Positions 14,038 through 25,705 of a stretch of 64,000 bases of DNA are shown in pieces (within the stretch, counting starts at the first letter, position 1; each line of letters starts with the position of its first letter). The DNA is taken from positions 16,624,256 through 16,688,255 of the forward strand of contig CM051019.1 in the NCBI GenBank assembly GCA_027704905.1, read 5' to 3'. Source of the DNA: Muraenolepis orangiensis. Its lineage: Eukaryota; Chordata; Actinopteri; Gadiformes; Muraenolepididae. A program made the position numbers and the translations under genes. Below the pieces are notes generated by a model. It had not been told where the DNA came from and searched no databases. It saw nothing but the letters and a program-made list of their open reading frames with translations.

Positions 14038-14047
14038 GAGTGAGAGT

Positions 14048-14080
<33 letters not shown>

Positions 14081-14475
14081 GGATAGGTGGTAGAGAGAGC
14101 AGGAGAGGGATAGGTGGAGAGAGAGAGAGAGGGAGAGGGATAGGTGGTAGAGAGAGAGAGGGAGAGGGATAGGTGGTAGAGAGAGAGAGAGGAGCTTGAT
14201 GGGAGAGGGTGGAGAGAGAGAGGGAGAGGGATAGGTGGCGAGAGAGGTGGTAGAGAGAGAGAGAGGAGCTTGATGGGAGAGGGTGGAGAGGGAGAGGGAT
14301 AGGTGGCGAGAGAGGTGGTAGAGCGAGAGAGAGGAACTTGATGGGAGAGGGTGGAGAGAGAGAGGGAGAGGGATAGGTGGAGAGAGAGAGGGATATGGAT
14401 GGAAAGGGTGGCGAGAGAGAGAGAGGTGGGGGAGAGATGTAGAGGGAGAGAGAGATGTGGAGGGAGAGATATTGT
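13955..14475. repeat. GA-rich purine tract with GGGATAGGTGG units
   Basis: It starts as (GT)n then (GA)n, and passes into imperfect tandem units of GGGAGAGGGATAGGTGG with AGAGAGAGAG and GAGGAGCTTGATGGGAGAGGGTGG variants. The strand is nearly all purine for 0.5 kb. The minus-strand open frame is an artefact. Confidence 0.9.
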
Positions 14476-15285
14476 TTCTAGCTCTTCCGTGTTGTGTAGC
14501 GTGGGTGGGCAGTAGAACATTCTGTTGTTTAGATTGAGTTATTCATGTTTTGTTGGCCCTTAAACGCACCGAGAGACTCTTCAAAACCCATCTGCTAATT
14601 GACTGCAGCCCCTGGGAAAAAACACCTAAACGTTCCCAATTATTATGTTGTTGGAGATAATGCTTTTTTTTTTAAATGTTTTTTTTCCCCTAAAATCATC
14701 CAAAGGCGAACCTGATCCAACCCATTTTTAATTTCCCCGGATTCATTTTTTTCAAGCTGTTGGGTGTAAAAGTACAAAGCTTCTGGGCCGTCCACTTCCT
14801 GTACAGGTTTTATGTTCGCTGTCTGACGGAGAGATGATGAGAGCATCGCCTAGGTTACCGCCGTCCTCCGTCTGCCCGGCAGACTAGAAATCATTTGCAC
14901 CCTCGGTGAGCCTGAGCTCGTGTCAGACGAGTGGAACCCTCGTTCGGTCCCCAGACTTTTTTAACTGTCCCACCCTGGACAAAACTCCTAAACAAACGCC
15001 CCCCATGCCCCCATAGTCCGTCCCCACCGCCTCCAGGTCACCCGGACCGGGCACCGTGGACCCTAGACCACCCGGGAGGTGACACGTCGTTCCAGAGCAG
15101 AAAAACGCTGCCCCTCCCCCCCGTGCTCCATCAGACCTGACAAGCTGAGAGCTGAAAGCAGGCCGATCCCTTCCGACCGCCACCACGGTCATTATTCGAT
15201 TCCTCACACATGGAATTCTTACATTCTTACATGCTCCGCGGTTACAGTGTGCCAGGGCACTGTGTGTGTGTGTGGGTGTGTGTGT

Positions 15286-15345
15286 GCACGTGCGAGAGTG
15301 CACGTGCGAGAGTGCACGTGCGAGAGTGCACGTGCAAGCACGTTT
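15286..15345. repeat. 14-bp GTGCACGTGCGAGA tandem repeat, about 4 units
   Basis: Short tandem units rich in GTGCAC and CACGTG palindromes follow a (GT)n stretch in the F-G intron. Confidence 0.85.
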
Positions 15346-15654
15346 GAGTGCGCACAGGGGCGGAGATTCCGGCATCCTCGGGTGATTGAATATCGAACTT
15401 GAGAAGGGGCCGAGAGACGGAAAGTGAGAGAAATTGAGCGGCAATCAGGGCAATCTGCCGGGCTCCGGGAGCAGCGTGGAAACGGCCCTCTGAGGCCCTC
15501 TGAGGCCGTGGGAGACGGAGGAACAGGCTGCACGGCGGTGGACTCCCCCCACACACACACACAGGGCAGAGCCATGCCGTATTCACACCTTCTTATGGCT
15601 GAAGCCACAACCATCTTCCCCCTCATCAATACGCCTTCCTCTGCACTCGCCCAC

Positions 15655-15715
15655 GGTACCAAGAACAATGGAATGCTCGCTCCCCATTCCCTCCCTCGGT
15701 ATATATTTCCTAAAA
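15655..15715 (+). repeat. Dispersed repeat scrap (CAATGGAATGCTC family)
   Basis: ACAATGGAATGCTCGCTCCCCATTCCCTCCCTC also occurs with small changes at 26702-26740 (plus) and in reverse complement at about 59115-59165. It is probably the edge of a mobile element that I cannot name. Confidence 0.5.
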
Positions 15716-15954
15716 CACTATACTATTCAACCCACAATGCGCTGGGAGGGGTTGCCAAGGGATGAGGCCACTTTAGCACAAAACTTTCCCATAAAATGGA
15801 TCCTTCGAAGGTCCCGGCCCCAGGTGACTTCCTGCGGAACGGGCTGTGTGTCCGCCCAGTGAGCCTAATGCAGGCTCTGCTTCTGATGCATCTCACACAC
15901 ACATTCTATTTGACTGTTTACCATTAAACCACAACTTGCGATGAATTCAGATGG

Positions 15955-16219
15955 AGGTTGTTCTATTCAGCAGCCGTCGGGGTGAGGCATGTTGCTGATG
16001 GATGCCTACCGGTTAGGCTGCAGACATTGGGGATCGAACCCAGTAGCTTTTACCTTGTCTTGACCCTTAAAGGGCTGTTCATGTACCAGAATGCTACGTC
16101 AACCCTGCAAGGGGACATCCAGCGAGTCGGACCAGTGAGGACTGGGCTGTCCCACCAGGATCTGAGGGTCAAACCAGCAACCAGCTGCTGCTCGATGACC
16201 TGCTCTGCTTCCTAAAGTA

Positions 16220-16271
<52 letters not shown>

Positions 16272-16400
16272 ACGTGCCCGCCCATTCCCAATTCAAAACA
16301 GATTCTCTTTTCAGTACAGTAATGTCAGCATCTGCAGCCTACCTTGGTGTCCTTGAGCAAGGTTCCCTGACTCACCTGCTCCTCGACGACTCATCTGAAT
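15955..16400 (-). mobile_element. Degraded tRNA-SINE sequence
   Basis: The minus strand carries a GGGTTCGATCCCC box-B-like core near 16035 and a second GGTTGCTGGTTTGACCCTC near 16165-16185. The GTGTCCTTGAGCAAGGTTCC block near 16346 is characteristic of teleost SINE bodies. A (CA)n run at 16220-16269 splits the region. It is probably two overlapping remnants. Confidence 0.5.
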
Positions 16401-16637
16401 CCCCTCTAAGTCCCGTTGGCTTCTGCTGGATGTTAAATGATGAGAGCAGGTAGTCATACACCGATTGTAGTCACACAGTATCGTTGCCAAACAGCATGGC
16501 TTGAGTGATGCCGTTGTGGACTGTGTTGAATTTAACACCTCGCCAACATGGCTGTCAATATGTTCCATGTAATAGTGCTCGTCACAAGCCCCGCCCCCTC
16601 CTTCTGTTACTTGCAATTAGACTGCAGCACAGGAGGA

Positions 16638-16765
16638 TTACTGGTCCACTCTGTTACCGGTCCCCTCTGTTACTGGTCCACTGGTACTGGTCCACTCTGT
16701 TACTGGTTCACCCTGTTACCGGTCCACTCTGGTACTGTTACACTCCGGTAATGGTCCACTCTGGT
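16638..16765. repeat. CTGGTCCACTCTGTTA minisatellite
   Basis: About seven imperfect units of 15-20 bp (CACTCTGTTACYGGTC variants) lie in the intron before exon G. Confidence 0.85.
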
Positions 16766-16976
16766 ACACTCGTCTATGTAAATGCTTTCATGCTTAATAT
16801 GTCTAAAATGGAATGTTTTAAAATTAGGTGTATGTTAATATGTTTTACATCTCCGCTTGTAAACTCAGGACTGATGAAACTCAGGGTCCCTCCCTCCATG
16901 TAGTGTCTCCCAGACATCCTTTAAGAGGAGAACACGACACCACATCTCACCACTTGGTTTCTGGTTTCCTCCCCAG

Positions 16977-17026
16977 AGCTGCTGGACAGGAGCCGGCAGA
17001 CGGAGGAGGAGATGAGGGGCCTTCAG
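16977..17026 (+). CDS. cep128: cep128 exon G
   Basis: A 50-bp exon entering in phase 1 and leaving in phase 0. The acceptor is TGGTTTCCTCCCCAG and the donor CAG|GTGTGT. With the base carried from exon F it reads ELLDRSRQTEEEMRGLQ. The D/E-LL-x-x-x-x-x-x-EEM-x-x-LQ pattern followed by DRV in the next exon matches remembered CEP128. The only phase-1 intron found in the window precedes it, and the codon split (G|AG) is reconstituted correctly, which supports both boundaries. Confidence 0.85.
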
Positions 17027-17248
17027 GTGTGTGTGAGGAACGGTCTTCTTGTTCTTGTGTGTGGAAGTGGACCCTGACCCTCAGACAGGGAACACACAGA
17101 GGGTAGGAGTGGGGGGGGGGGGGTCTAGCTGGAGGCTGTGCTTAGAACTGGGCCAAAGGACACACACACACTGTGAGACTGGGCTGGTTTGTTGGTAGGA
17201 ATGGAACCCCAAACCCCTGGCATGAGTTGACACCATACTCTACCAGGA

Positions 17249-17399
<151 letters not shown>

Positions 17400-17504
17400 C
17401 ACCACCATCTGAGGCTGGACGCCACCTGCCAGCGCTCTCACGCAATTAATCAGCCATCTCACGGCTAGGCAAGCTTTTAATGAAGAGGGATGATCAAGGC
17501 AGAC

Positions 17505-18500
<996 letters not shown>

Positions 18501-19041
18501 GTAATGCGGAGAGCGGTTAAGCGGGGCGAGAGACATACACACACGGGGACAGAAGAGACCATCCTACACATTTGCGATTTTGAGTGGAGAGCAAAAGGAG
18601 ACTAAAGGGACGAGTGGCATAGGAGAAGATGGAGAGAGGAGGAGAACGAGAGCAGGGGTAACTGACACAACGCTGACAGTGCTGGGTGCAGATGTGTGTT
18701 CTGAGTAGCAGTCAGGGGCCAAGGCATCCCTAATGCATCCGTACAACGGGAGAGAGTGGGGGGGGGGGGAATGTGTGTATTAAAATAACTCCCTACAGGA
18801 ATTTTTCTGTAGTTACATATTTGTTAGAACAGACTGTTCTTTTCCCTTCAGTTGACGCACACAAACACACACACACACACACACACCCATGGACACACAT
18901 ACACATGCACATGGACACACACACATACGCATGGACACACACACATGCGCATGGACACACACACACACCCACACAGTGTGCTGTAACAAAGTGTGTGTCA
19001 TGCAAGTGTTTAATCAGAGTGAACTCTCTCCATCTGGACAG

Positions 19042-19065
19042 GACCGTGTTGTGGACCTCGAGATG
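19042..19065 (+). CDS. cep128: cep128 exon H, 24-bp microexon (DRVVDLEM)
   Basis: Eight codons reading DRVVDLEM, phase 0 to phase 0, with acceptor CATCTGGACAG and donor ATG|GTAAGA. It joins LQ of exon G to NTRVALDHLES of exon I, which restores the remembered order (M-x-x-LQ, DRV-x-x-LE, then VALDHLES-x-PEK). Without it the LQDRV junction would be missing, so despite its size the call is well supported. Microexons of this length usually depend on strong flanking splice signals. The donor here is good and the acceptor tract is modest. Confidence 0.8.
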
Positions 19066-19241
19066 GTAAGACTTGATTATAATTACACTTAATTGGTGTT
19101 TTCATTCTGATTACCAGACTCGGTAAATAAGAAAATCCTTAGAAAAACTGAAATGGTTATGTGGAAAATCCTTGGAGTGGAAGACACTCAAGATACCGTG
19201 AACCAGAAAAGTAGAAAGAGACGGTTGGCTCCTCCCTCCTG

Positions 19242-19280
19242 GTCTCTACTAGTACTTCCGACGGTAGTACTAGTAGAGAC
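19242..19280. other. Perfect 14-bp inverted repeat (hairpin) before the exon I microsatellite
   Basis: GTCTCTACTAGTAC at 19242-19255 is exactly complementary to GTACTAGTAGAGAC at 19267-19280, with an 11-base loop. It lies 12 bases before the (GT)n run that leads into exon I. A role in bringing distant splice signals together is only inference. Confidence 0.85.
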
Positions 19281-19290
19281 TGAGATTTTG

Positions 19291-19478
<188 letters not shown>

Positions 19479-19482
19479 CCAG

Positions 19483-19560
19483 AATACCCGGGTTGCCTTG
19501 GATCACCTGGAGTCCATGCCGGAGAAAGTGAGTCTGGTGGAGAACTTCAGAGATCTGGAG
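19483..19560 (+). CDS. cep128: cep128 exon I (RVALDHLESMPEK)
   Basis: The exon is 78 bp (26 codons), phase 0 to phase 0, acceptor GTGTGACCAG and donor GAG|GTGAGC. It reads NTRVALDHLESMPEK then VSLVENFRDLE. The VALDHLES-x-PEK-x-SL block is, from memory, nearly invariant near the C-terminus of vertebrate CEP128. The acceptor is odd: the 185 bases before ACCAG are pure GT, so recognition must rely on a branch point inside or beyond the repeat. Confidence 0.88.
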
Positions 19561-19569
19561 GTGAGCTGT

Positions 19570-19690
19570 CCTACCATCACCTTCTCCTCCACCACATCCT
19601 CAACCACCCACCTCCTCTCCACCACCCTCACCACCTCCTCTCCACCACATCCTCAACCACCCACCTCCTCTCCTCCACCTTCACCACGTG
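19570..19690. repeat. CCACCACATCCTCAACCACC tandem-like repeat
   Basis: Two to three imperfect 50-60 bp copies of a C/A/T-rich segment directly follow the exon I donor. Confidence 0.75.
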
Positions 19691-20438
19691 ATACACTTAC
19701 AGTACAATCCCAAACACATAACCAATTACCGCTCATCAGCCCCATGGTGGTCGCACGGAGCCCATACGAATGGGGAGGGCGGGGCTGCACTCTGGCTCCT
19801 GTCTACATGGGGGGGCGGGTGGTGTTTATTTAGCCCTGGTAGCTACCGCTAAGTGCTAAGTGCTGCCAGGTGAGTCCGGACTGCGTCGTACACGGGCTCC
19901 CCGTGTGTGCTGTGGTTCTGCCAGTCGGTACAGACTGGAGCGCCTCATGGGTTCTGTAGTGGACCAACAGTAGGCCACAGTATAAAGTAGGCTAGTAGTA
20001 CACACTGTATACACCCCAGGGAATTCAAGAATTAGCTCAAGGTAGAGACAGAAATACACATACATACAGATACAAGTGACACCAGAACCCATATTCTGTA
20101 GTATCACCTGGGTTAGTCCAGCCGGGGGGGGGGGGGGGTGTGGGTGGGTGGGTGGGTGTTAATGTATTCTGCAGTATTTCCCGGGTCCTGCAGGTTGTGG
20201 TCTAATGTGTTAGAGAGCTTTCCACAGGGGGAGCTACATGCCCAACATGTGCCCAGTTATCCCATCTGGCCCTGAGTGCTCAGAGCTGCTGATTCACATC
20301 TGCTGCCTCAGCGCTGGGGTTCTGGGGGGAGAAAGAGGGAGGGAGGGAGGGGGAGAGAGAGAGTGGGGGGGAGGGGTGAAGGTTTGGGTTGTTGTATTTC
20401 TCTGTGCTGGCGCTGTAGTGTGTGTTTGCTGCCACCAG

Positions 20439-20552
20439 GAGTCCCGGCGGCAGAGGGACTCACTGCAGCAGCGCTACACCAGACACAGAGACGTGGTCCG
20501 GGACCTGCAGCTGCAGCTGGACCAGACCAGGAGGAACATGGAGGAGTACCAG
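20439..20552 (+). CDS. cep128: cep128 exon J
   Basis: The exon is 114 bp (38 codons), phase 0 to phase 0, acceptor TTTGCTGCCACCAG and donor CAG|GTGGGT. It reads ESRRQRDSLQQRYTRHRDVV, then RDLQLQLDQTRRNMEEYQ. It is basic, Gln-rich coiled coil joining FRDLE of exon I to DEKLEATSR of exon K in frame. The similarity to mammalian CEP128 is weaker here than in exon I, consistent with a less conserved C-terminal tail. Confidence 0.8.
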
Positions 20553-20957
20553 GTGGGTTGTACACGCACACACATAAACACGCAAACACATAAACACGCA
20601 CACACACACACACACATAAACACGCCCACATCAACACACACGCATAAACACGTGCACACACACGCACAAACACGTGCACACACACGCACAAACATGCACG
20701 CACACACATACACATGCACAATCTACTTACACACACAAGCACAAGAGTGCTCATAAATCCATTCCTGCTAATCTTTAGAAACAGGATTGTGATGTTATTG
20801 TAATGTTATGTAAGAGGCTCCGCCCCCAACGCTACAACCTTAATATTCCTTCCTTTAGTTCTGTCCTTTAAGTCTCTTCATTGATCAGCTTATGGGGGGT
20901 GGGGAAATAAAATAAAGTAGAAGCCTGGTTATTGATAGTCTCTTTCTCTCTGTCTTT

Positions 20958-20959
20958 CT

Positions 20960-21002
<43 letters not shown>

Positions 21003-21007
21003 CTGTT

Positions 21008-21080
<73 letters not shown>
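20958..21080. repeat. (CTTT)n followed by (CT)n
   Basis: About ten CTTT units lead into a 60-70 bp CT run and then four CGCCCA units. Confidence 0.95.
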
Positions 21081-21083
<3 letters not shown>

Positions 21084-21299
21084 CCACGCCCACGCCCACG
21101 CCGGGCGTTGGAGATTCTCCTCTCAACAGCCAGCGTTACATCACCCAATTTGCAACTCATGTGGAGGAATATAAATGATTCTCGGTCCGCTCTTCTTCTT
21201 CTTCTTGAGTTCGCTGGCCTCGTGATGGACGTAGGAACCAGAGCTCTGGTGGATGAGACCATCCCATTAGTACACGGCTTCTGTTCATCAAGGAATTCA

Positions 21300-21590
21300 T
21301 CAGTTTTTAGATTTCTCTCTATCTCTTCCGGTCTCTCTCCTCCTCTCTCTCCATCCCCTCTCCTCTCTCTCTCTTTCAATGCTTCTCTCATCCTATTTCT
21401 CTCTAACTCTTTCTCCCACTGCCTCTCTCCTCTCACTGCCCCTCCTCCTCCTTCACTGCCTCTCTCTCCTCCCTCACTGCCTCTCTCTCCTCCCTCACTG
21501 CCTCTCTCCTCCTATTTCTCTCTCCTCCTCTCTGTCCCCCCCACCCCTCTCTCTCTCTCCCTCTCTCTCTCTCTCTCAAGCGTCCTTTGG
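21300..21590. repeat. CT-rich degenerate repeat with CCTCACTGCCTCTCTCTCCT units
   Basis: The sequence is pyrimidine-rich, with a roughly 21-bp unit repeated three times near 21450-21505. No exon was recognised. Confidence 0.8.
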
Positions 21591-22025
21591 CTGCACGTGT
21601 CCATTCCTTTTAAGTGCTTTTTAAAATGTCAGTTTTCGGGCCGAGCGACGTTAACTTAACAGCTGACTCCGCCCACTCAGAGAGGTTGGTCTAAAAGTCA
21701 GAAGGACAGACGGGTCAGGTGGCGGCGGGATGCGGGGCCTTTACGTTGGACCACAGCGGTTCCTTGTGAGTCGTGTGTTTTTGGATGTTTGGCTGCGGCT
21801 GGCGTCTCCAACATCCCACCGTGTGGATGTAGGAGTGTGTCCCCGCCCACACCGCCACACACACACCAAACCACCACAATACATTCAGGTTGGACAATTA
21901 AAGAATAGCAAAAAGTAGCGGAAGCCGCAGCAGAGAATCTCCTCTTCAGTCGCAGGTTGATGGCTCACATGAAGTCTGATTATATCTCAACATCCATCTA
22001 AAGACTCTTTCTTCCGGTCTCGCAG

Positions 22026-22128
22026 GACGAGAAGTTGGAGGCCACCTCCCGCGGCGCCAAGCTAGCCGCCCTGTCGTCCTCCGGCGGCCCGTCAAGGTTC
22101 CTCAGCAGCTCGCTGAGGTCCGACACGT
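22026..22128 (+). CDS. cep128: cep128 exon K, last exon visible
   Basis: The acceptor is TTCTTCCGGTCTCGCAG. The translation is DEKLEATSRGAKLAALSSS, then GGPSRFLSSSLRSDT. Two readings of the end exist. A consensus GTAAGTA donor at 22129 would end the exon in phase 1 and require another exon. Reading straight through gives Cys, Lys and a TAA stop at 22134-22136, making this the terminal exon. The mammalian protein, as remembered, continues for some tens of residues after a similar RFLSS segment, which favours the donor. I found no convincing next exon before 23 kb, where a 570-bp minisatellite begins. Confidence 0.7.
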
Positions 22129-22526
22129 GTAAGTAAAAGTTACCAGCGGTGGTACCAGCGCCTCTCTGTCTGCCCCCCCGTGGAGAGCAGCGGTGTTCCG
22201 TTCTCACGGCTCTCGCTCGCACGCAATTTGTTTTTGTAATTTTGCAGCGGCGCCCGGGTAAAGGAAAGAGCAGCTTGACATTTAAGTGCGCCGGCAAACC
22301 GCTCTCGCCAAGGAACCCGTCACAAACAAAGAACATCTCGAGGGGGGGGGAAACAACTGAAGTATTTTCCTGTGGTATTTGATTTGAGGGCCACGTCATC
22401 CGGCTTGTTGTCCTTTCCCTTACTCCTCGCTTTGTGATTGGCTACCGGGACTCGTCAAACTCCCAGGAAAAACATCAGGGGGAGTCTGGCAGGTCGAGGA
22501 GACCCACCTGTCGGGATCACCTTTCA

Positions 22527-23096
22527 GGAGACGGTACGAGTCCCGTGTGTCTAGTGGTGTAGACCTGCCCAGGAGACGGTCTGAGTCCTGTGTGTCTAGG
22601 GGTGTAGACCTGCCCAGGAGACGGTACGAGTCCCGTGTGTCTAGGGGTGTAGACCTGCCCAGGAGACGGTATGAGTCCCGTGTGTCTAGCGGTGTAGACC
22701 TGCCCAGGAGACGGTCTGAGTCCTGTGTGTCTAGGGGTGTAGACCTGCCCAGGAGACGGTCTGAGTCCTGTGTGTCTAGCGGTGTAGACCTGCCCAGGAG
22801 ACGGTCTGAGTCCTGTGTGTCTAGCGGTGTAGACCTGCCCAGGAGACGGTATGAGTCCTGTGTGTCTAGTGGTGTAGACCTGCCCAGGAGACGGTATGAG
22901 TCCCGTGTGTCTAGCGGTGTAGACCTGCCCAGGAGACGGTCTGAGTCCTGTGTGTCTAGTGGTGTAGACCTGCCCAGGAGACGGTATGAGTCCTGTGTGT
23001 CTAGTGGTGTAGACCTGCCCAGGAGACGGTCTGAGTCCTGTGTGTCTAGTGGTGTAGACCTGCCCAGGAGACGGTATGAGTCCTGTGTGTCTAGCT
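22527..23096 (-). repeat. 45-bp minisatellite, about 12.7 units (copy 2, inverted relative to copy 1)
   Basis: The unit here reads GTGTAGACCTGCCCAGGAGA then CGGTCTGAGTCCTGTGTGTCTAGTG, the reverse complement of the unit at 12511-12685. Variable positions include TCTGAG/TATGAG/TACGAG, GTCCTG/GTCCCG and CTAGTG/CTAGCG/CTAGGG. The period is exactly 45 with no indels across twelve full units, implying recent homogenisation. Both strands are open as 15-residue repeats, with no evidence of coding. Confidence 0.97.
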
Positions 23097-23708
23097 AAAA
23101 AAAAGGGGAATTTGTATTTTGATTTTAAGACGGTAGCCTCATACAATTTTTGTAGACTATTCTAAAGTCCTGAACTTACGACCCATATCTGGCCCGGGGA
23201 CAGTGAAGGGACGGGGCCCAGATTCTCCTCTGATGGGATCCAATCAGTGGAGCTTTGTTCCACATGTCAACACAGAGAAAGATCCAGGCTAACGTCGTGT
23301 TGGGAAGGAGACAGACAGAAGCCCTCGGAGACAGAGAAGAGACCGCTTGTCTTAGTTATCGACCCTCGGTAAACCATGGAAGGTGGATTGCAGTTAACGT
23401 AGCTGACGTATAATTAACCTGAGGCTGAAGACGTTCCTCACTCACTGACCAACTCAATGAAAAGGGCAACATTCGCAACCCGTTAATTATACGGTTCTCT
23501 CTATTATTATCTTCATCAGCAAGACATACATTTTCATATCGTCAAAGCTGGAATAAAACGTAAGAGCAACTGAAGAAAAACAACTCAATAATAATAATAA
23601 GATTTACACAAATAATCAAAGCTGTACACTAACCAATCTACTCTGTACAGATGATATAATATATGTACATTATAAATCAGTCGATATTTTGGATGAGATG
23701 GTTAACCG

Positions 23709-23856
<148 letters not shown>

Positions 23857-24188
23857 CCTTCCTGAGCAGCTTCTGGTAAATGTCCCACCAGCCCAGAGCT
23901 GGACGGCTCTCAGGTCAACGGACACCCACCTGGTCTCTAGGGGACCGTCCCCACCACCATCACAGGAGGTCTGGGGGGGGACCAGACCACTACACACACA
24001 CACACACATGGTGCTGAATACAAAACAAGAAGGCCTTGGACCTGTGGACTACCTCAACAACTCCGAACAAGACTTCTTCAGGGTTCTCAGACAGTTGAGT
24101 GTTCTCTAACAGTCTCTCTCAGGTGAAACCCTTCAGCGGTTCACAATGTGAAGCACCTCTTCTTCTTCTTCTAACAAACAACAAATGG

Positions 24189-24440
24189 TGAGGATTGAAT
24201 CCTCTTTATTGGTCACATACATGAAGACATACAGTGAAACGTGTTCTCTGCATTTAACCCATCCTAGTATTAGGAGCAGTGGGCAGCTATTCATACAGCG
24301 CCCGGGGAGCAGTTAGGGTTAGGGTCTTCCTCAAGGACACCTCGACAGTTTTTGCTAGGAGGAGCCGGGGATCGAACCAGCAACCTTCCGGTTGTGAGGC
24401 GACCGCTCTACCTCCTGAGCTAGACTGCCGCCCTGCCGCC
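24189..24440 (-). mobile_element. tRNA-derived SINE, nearly full length
   Basis: On the minus strand it begins with GGCGGCAGTCTAGCTCAGGA and GTAGAGCGGTCGCCTCACAA (box A and anticodon region). GGAAGGTTGCTGGTTCGATC (box B) and CCCGGCTCCTCCTAGC follow, then a body containing GTCCTTGAGGAAGACCC and GCGCTGTATGAAT, then a 3' end with CATCTTCATGTATGTGACC. This is the best-preserved SINE in the window and a good reference for the degraded ones at 2.3, 7.0 and 16 kb. Confidence 0.8.
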
Positions 24441-24850
24441 CATTCTGCTATTTGCGAATGGAGGAGAGAGCTCTACTGTAGGGGTTTCAATGAGCTTGGT
24501 TCTACACTGTGGTTTGTTTTTGTTTATGGTTATGTTTTGATATTGTTATCATCCAATGTGGTTCCACTTGACTTCAGTTATGGCTGTATGTCTACTGTAA
24601 TCCATAAACATTATATATGTATATATATATATATATATATAAATATATGTACCTGTTATGTTTGCAACTGTTTGTTTACTTGCACACTATTTTACATAGT
24701 TTGTTTTTTTATTTATTTTGTATTAACTGTATTAACTACTCCTTTTTTTTTATATAAAACTTTAGTTTTTATAGTCGTTTGCTTCATGCAGTCAGTTTAT
24801 AAAAAATACCCCTGATGTTCACACAAATGTATATTTTTTTATGAGTTGTG

Positions 24851-24925
24851 AAGAATTGTATGCACGTAATTCACGTAAATTGTCTAATGGCAAGCCAAAG
24901 AACTACCACCTTGTCACGGTTTTCC
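24851..24925 (-). repeat. Dispersed repeat (ACCGTGACAAGGTGGT family), copy 1
   Basis: The reverse complement contains ACCGTGACAAGGTGGT, then ATTAGACAATTTACGTGAATTACGTGCAT. The same order of blocks occurs on the plus strand at 63341-63415. It is not recognised as a named family. Confidence 0.65.
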
Positions 24926-25023
24926 CATTTGAGGTCGTACCATGCTTCTTTATGTTTTGAGTCATGTCATGCATTGTGTTCATAATGTGAAATATAACAT
25001 CTGACCACATTATGAGCACTGTC

Positions 25024-25090
25024 TCAGTGGTGTAGAGCAGAGAGCTGTTGGTTAAAGGCTCAGAAGATCTGGGTTCAAGTCCTGTAGTGG
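25024..25090 (+). repeat. tRNA-like unit 1
   Basis: The sequence has a box-A-like TCTCAGTGGTGTAGAGCAGAGAGC and a box-B GGGTTCAAGTCC about 30 bases later. It resembles a tRNA gene but has mispaired arms, so it is taken as a tRNA-derived repeat and not a functional tRNA. Confidence 0.5.
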
Positions 25091-25178
25091 CAGTTTCATT
25101 TTTTTAACTTTTGGAAACACAGCAATATCATGTGCATTGTTATGTCAGATATGACCTCCGACCAGGTCAGAGCCAGAA

Positions 25179-25248
25179 CCTCTGTGGCCTAATGGAGAGA
25201 GCTGGTGACCATCAACCCTGGAGATATGGGTTCAAGTCCCACTGACGT
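25179..25248 (+). repeat. tRNA-like unit 2
   Basis: CTCTGTGGCCTAATGGAGAGAGC, then GAGATATGGGTTCAAGTCCCAC with box B intact. It has the same layout as units 1 and 3. A truncated relative with TCTGTGTGGCGTGAACTAGT and no box B lies at 25341-25385. Confidence 0.5.
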
Positions 25249-25440
25249 TGGTCTCCTTGGCAACGCAATCATTTTGGTAAAGTGAAAATGGCGGGTAAAT
25301 GAAATGTCCAATAAAACCGCCCACCATGTCACCACCAGCGTCTGTGTGGCGTGAACTAGTGAGTAACAACCCTGGACATATTGTTTTGAATTTTTTATTA
25401 AAAATGAAATGTCAAATAAACCTTTGGTGCTGTTCCTACC

Positions 25441-25516
25441 CTGGACCTGGTGGTGCAGTGGAGAGAGCTGCTGGTTATCAGCTCTGGAGACCAGGGTTCA
25501 AGTCCTGGTGAGTCCT
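25441..25516 (+). repeat. tRNA-like unit 3, best-formed
   Basis: ACCAGG-GTTCAAGT-CCTGGT at about 25490-25509 makes a perfect 6-bp T-arm. CTG-GTTAT-CAG can form a short anticodon-like stem, and GGAC at the start can pair with GTCC near 25511-25514. The arms are irregular enough that I do not call an isotype. It lies in a series of related units at 25.03, 25.18, 25.34 and 25.44 kb. Confidence 0.5.
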
Positions 25517-25597
25517 ACCCAACTAAATCATGTGATTTGTTATGTTAAATATACCCGTGATTAACCACCATCCTCTCCTTCTAGGTTACGATACTGG

Positions 25598-25705
25598 CAA
25601 CACGCTCCGGGGGAGAGGTCCCTGCAGTCCCGCCCAGGGTCGGGGGAGAGGTCCCGCCCAGGGTCGGGGCAGAGGTCCCTACAGCCCCGCCCCCCTCGAG
25701 GGGGC
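25598..25705. repeat. GC-rich tandem repeat (GGGGGAGAGGTCCC / CCGCCCAGGGTC)
   Basis: About three to four imperfect 26-33 bp units of GGTCCCGCCCAGGGTCGGGG form a small GC island in AT-rich surroundings. Confidence 0.8.

Noticed and set aside
22517..23146. A 209-residue protein of 15-residue RHTGLIPSPGQVYTT-like repeats (and its plus-strand counterpart)
   Set aside because: A 45-bp unit stays open by arithmetic. Both strands are open equally and no start, splice site or second locus with conserved coding was seen.
25024..25516. Functional tRNA genes
   Set aside because: Box B is good but the acceptor and D arms pair poorly and no isotype could be assigned, so they are listed as tRNA-like repeats.
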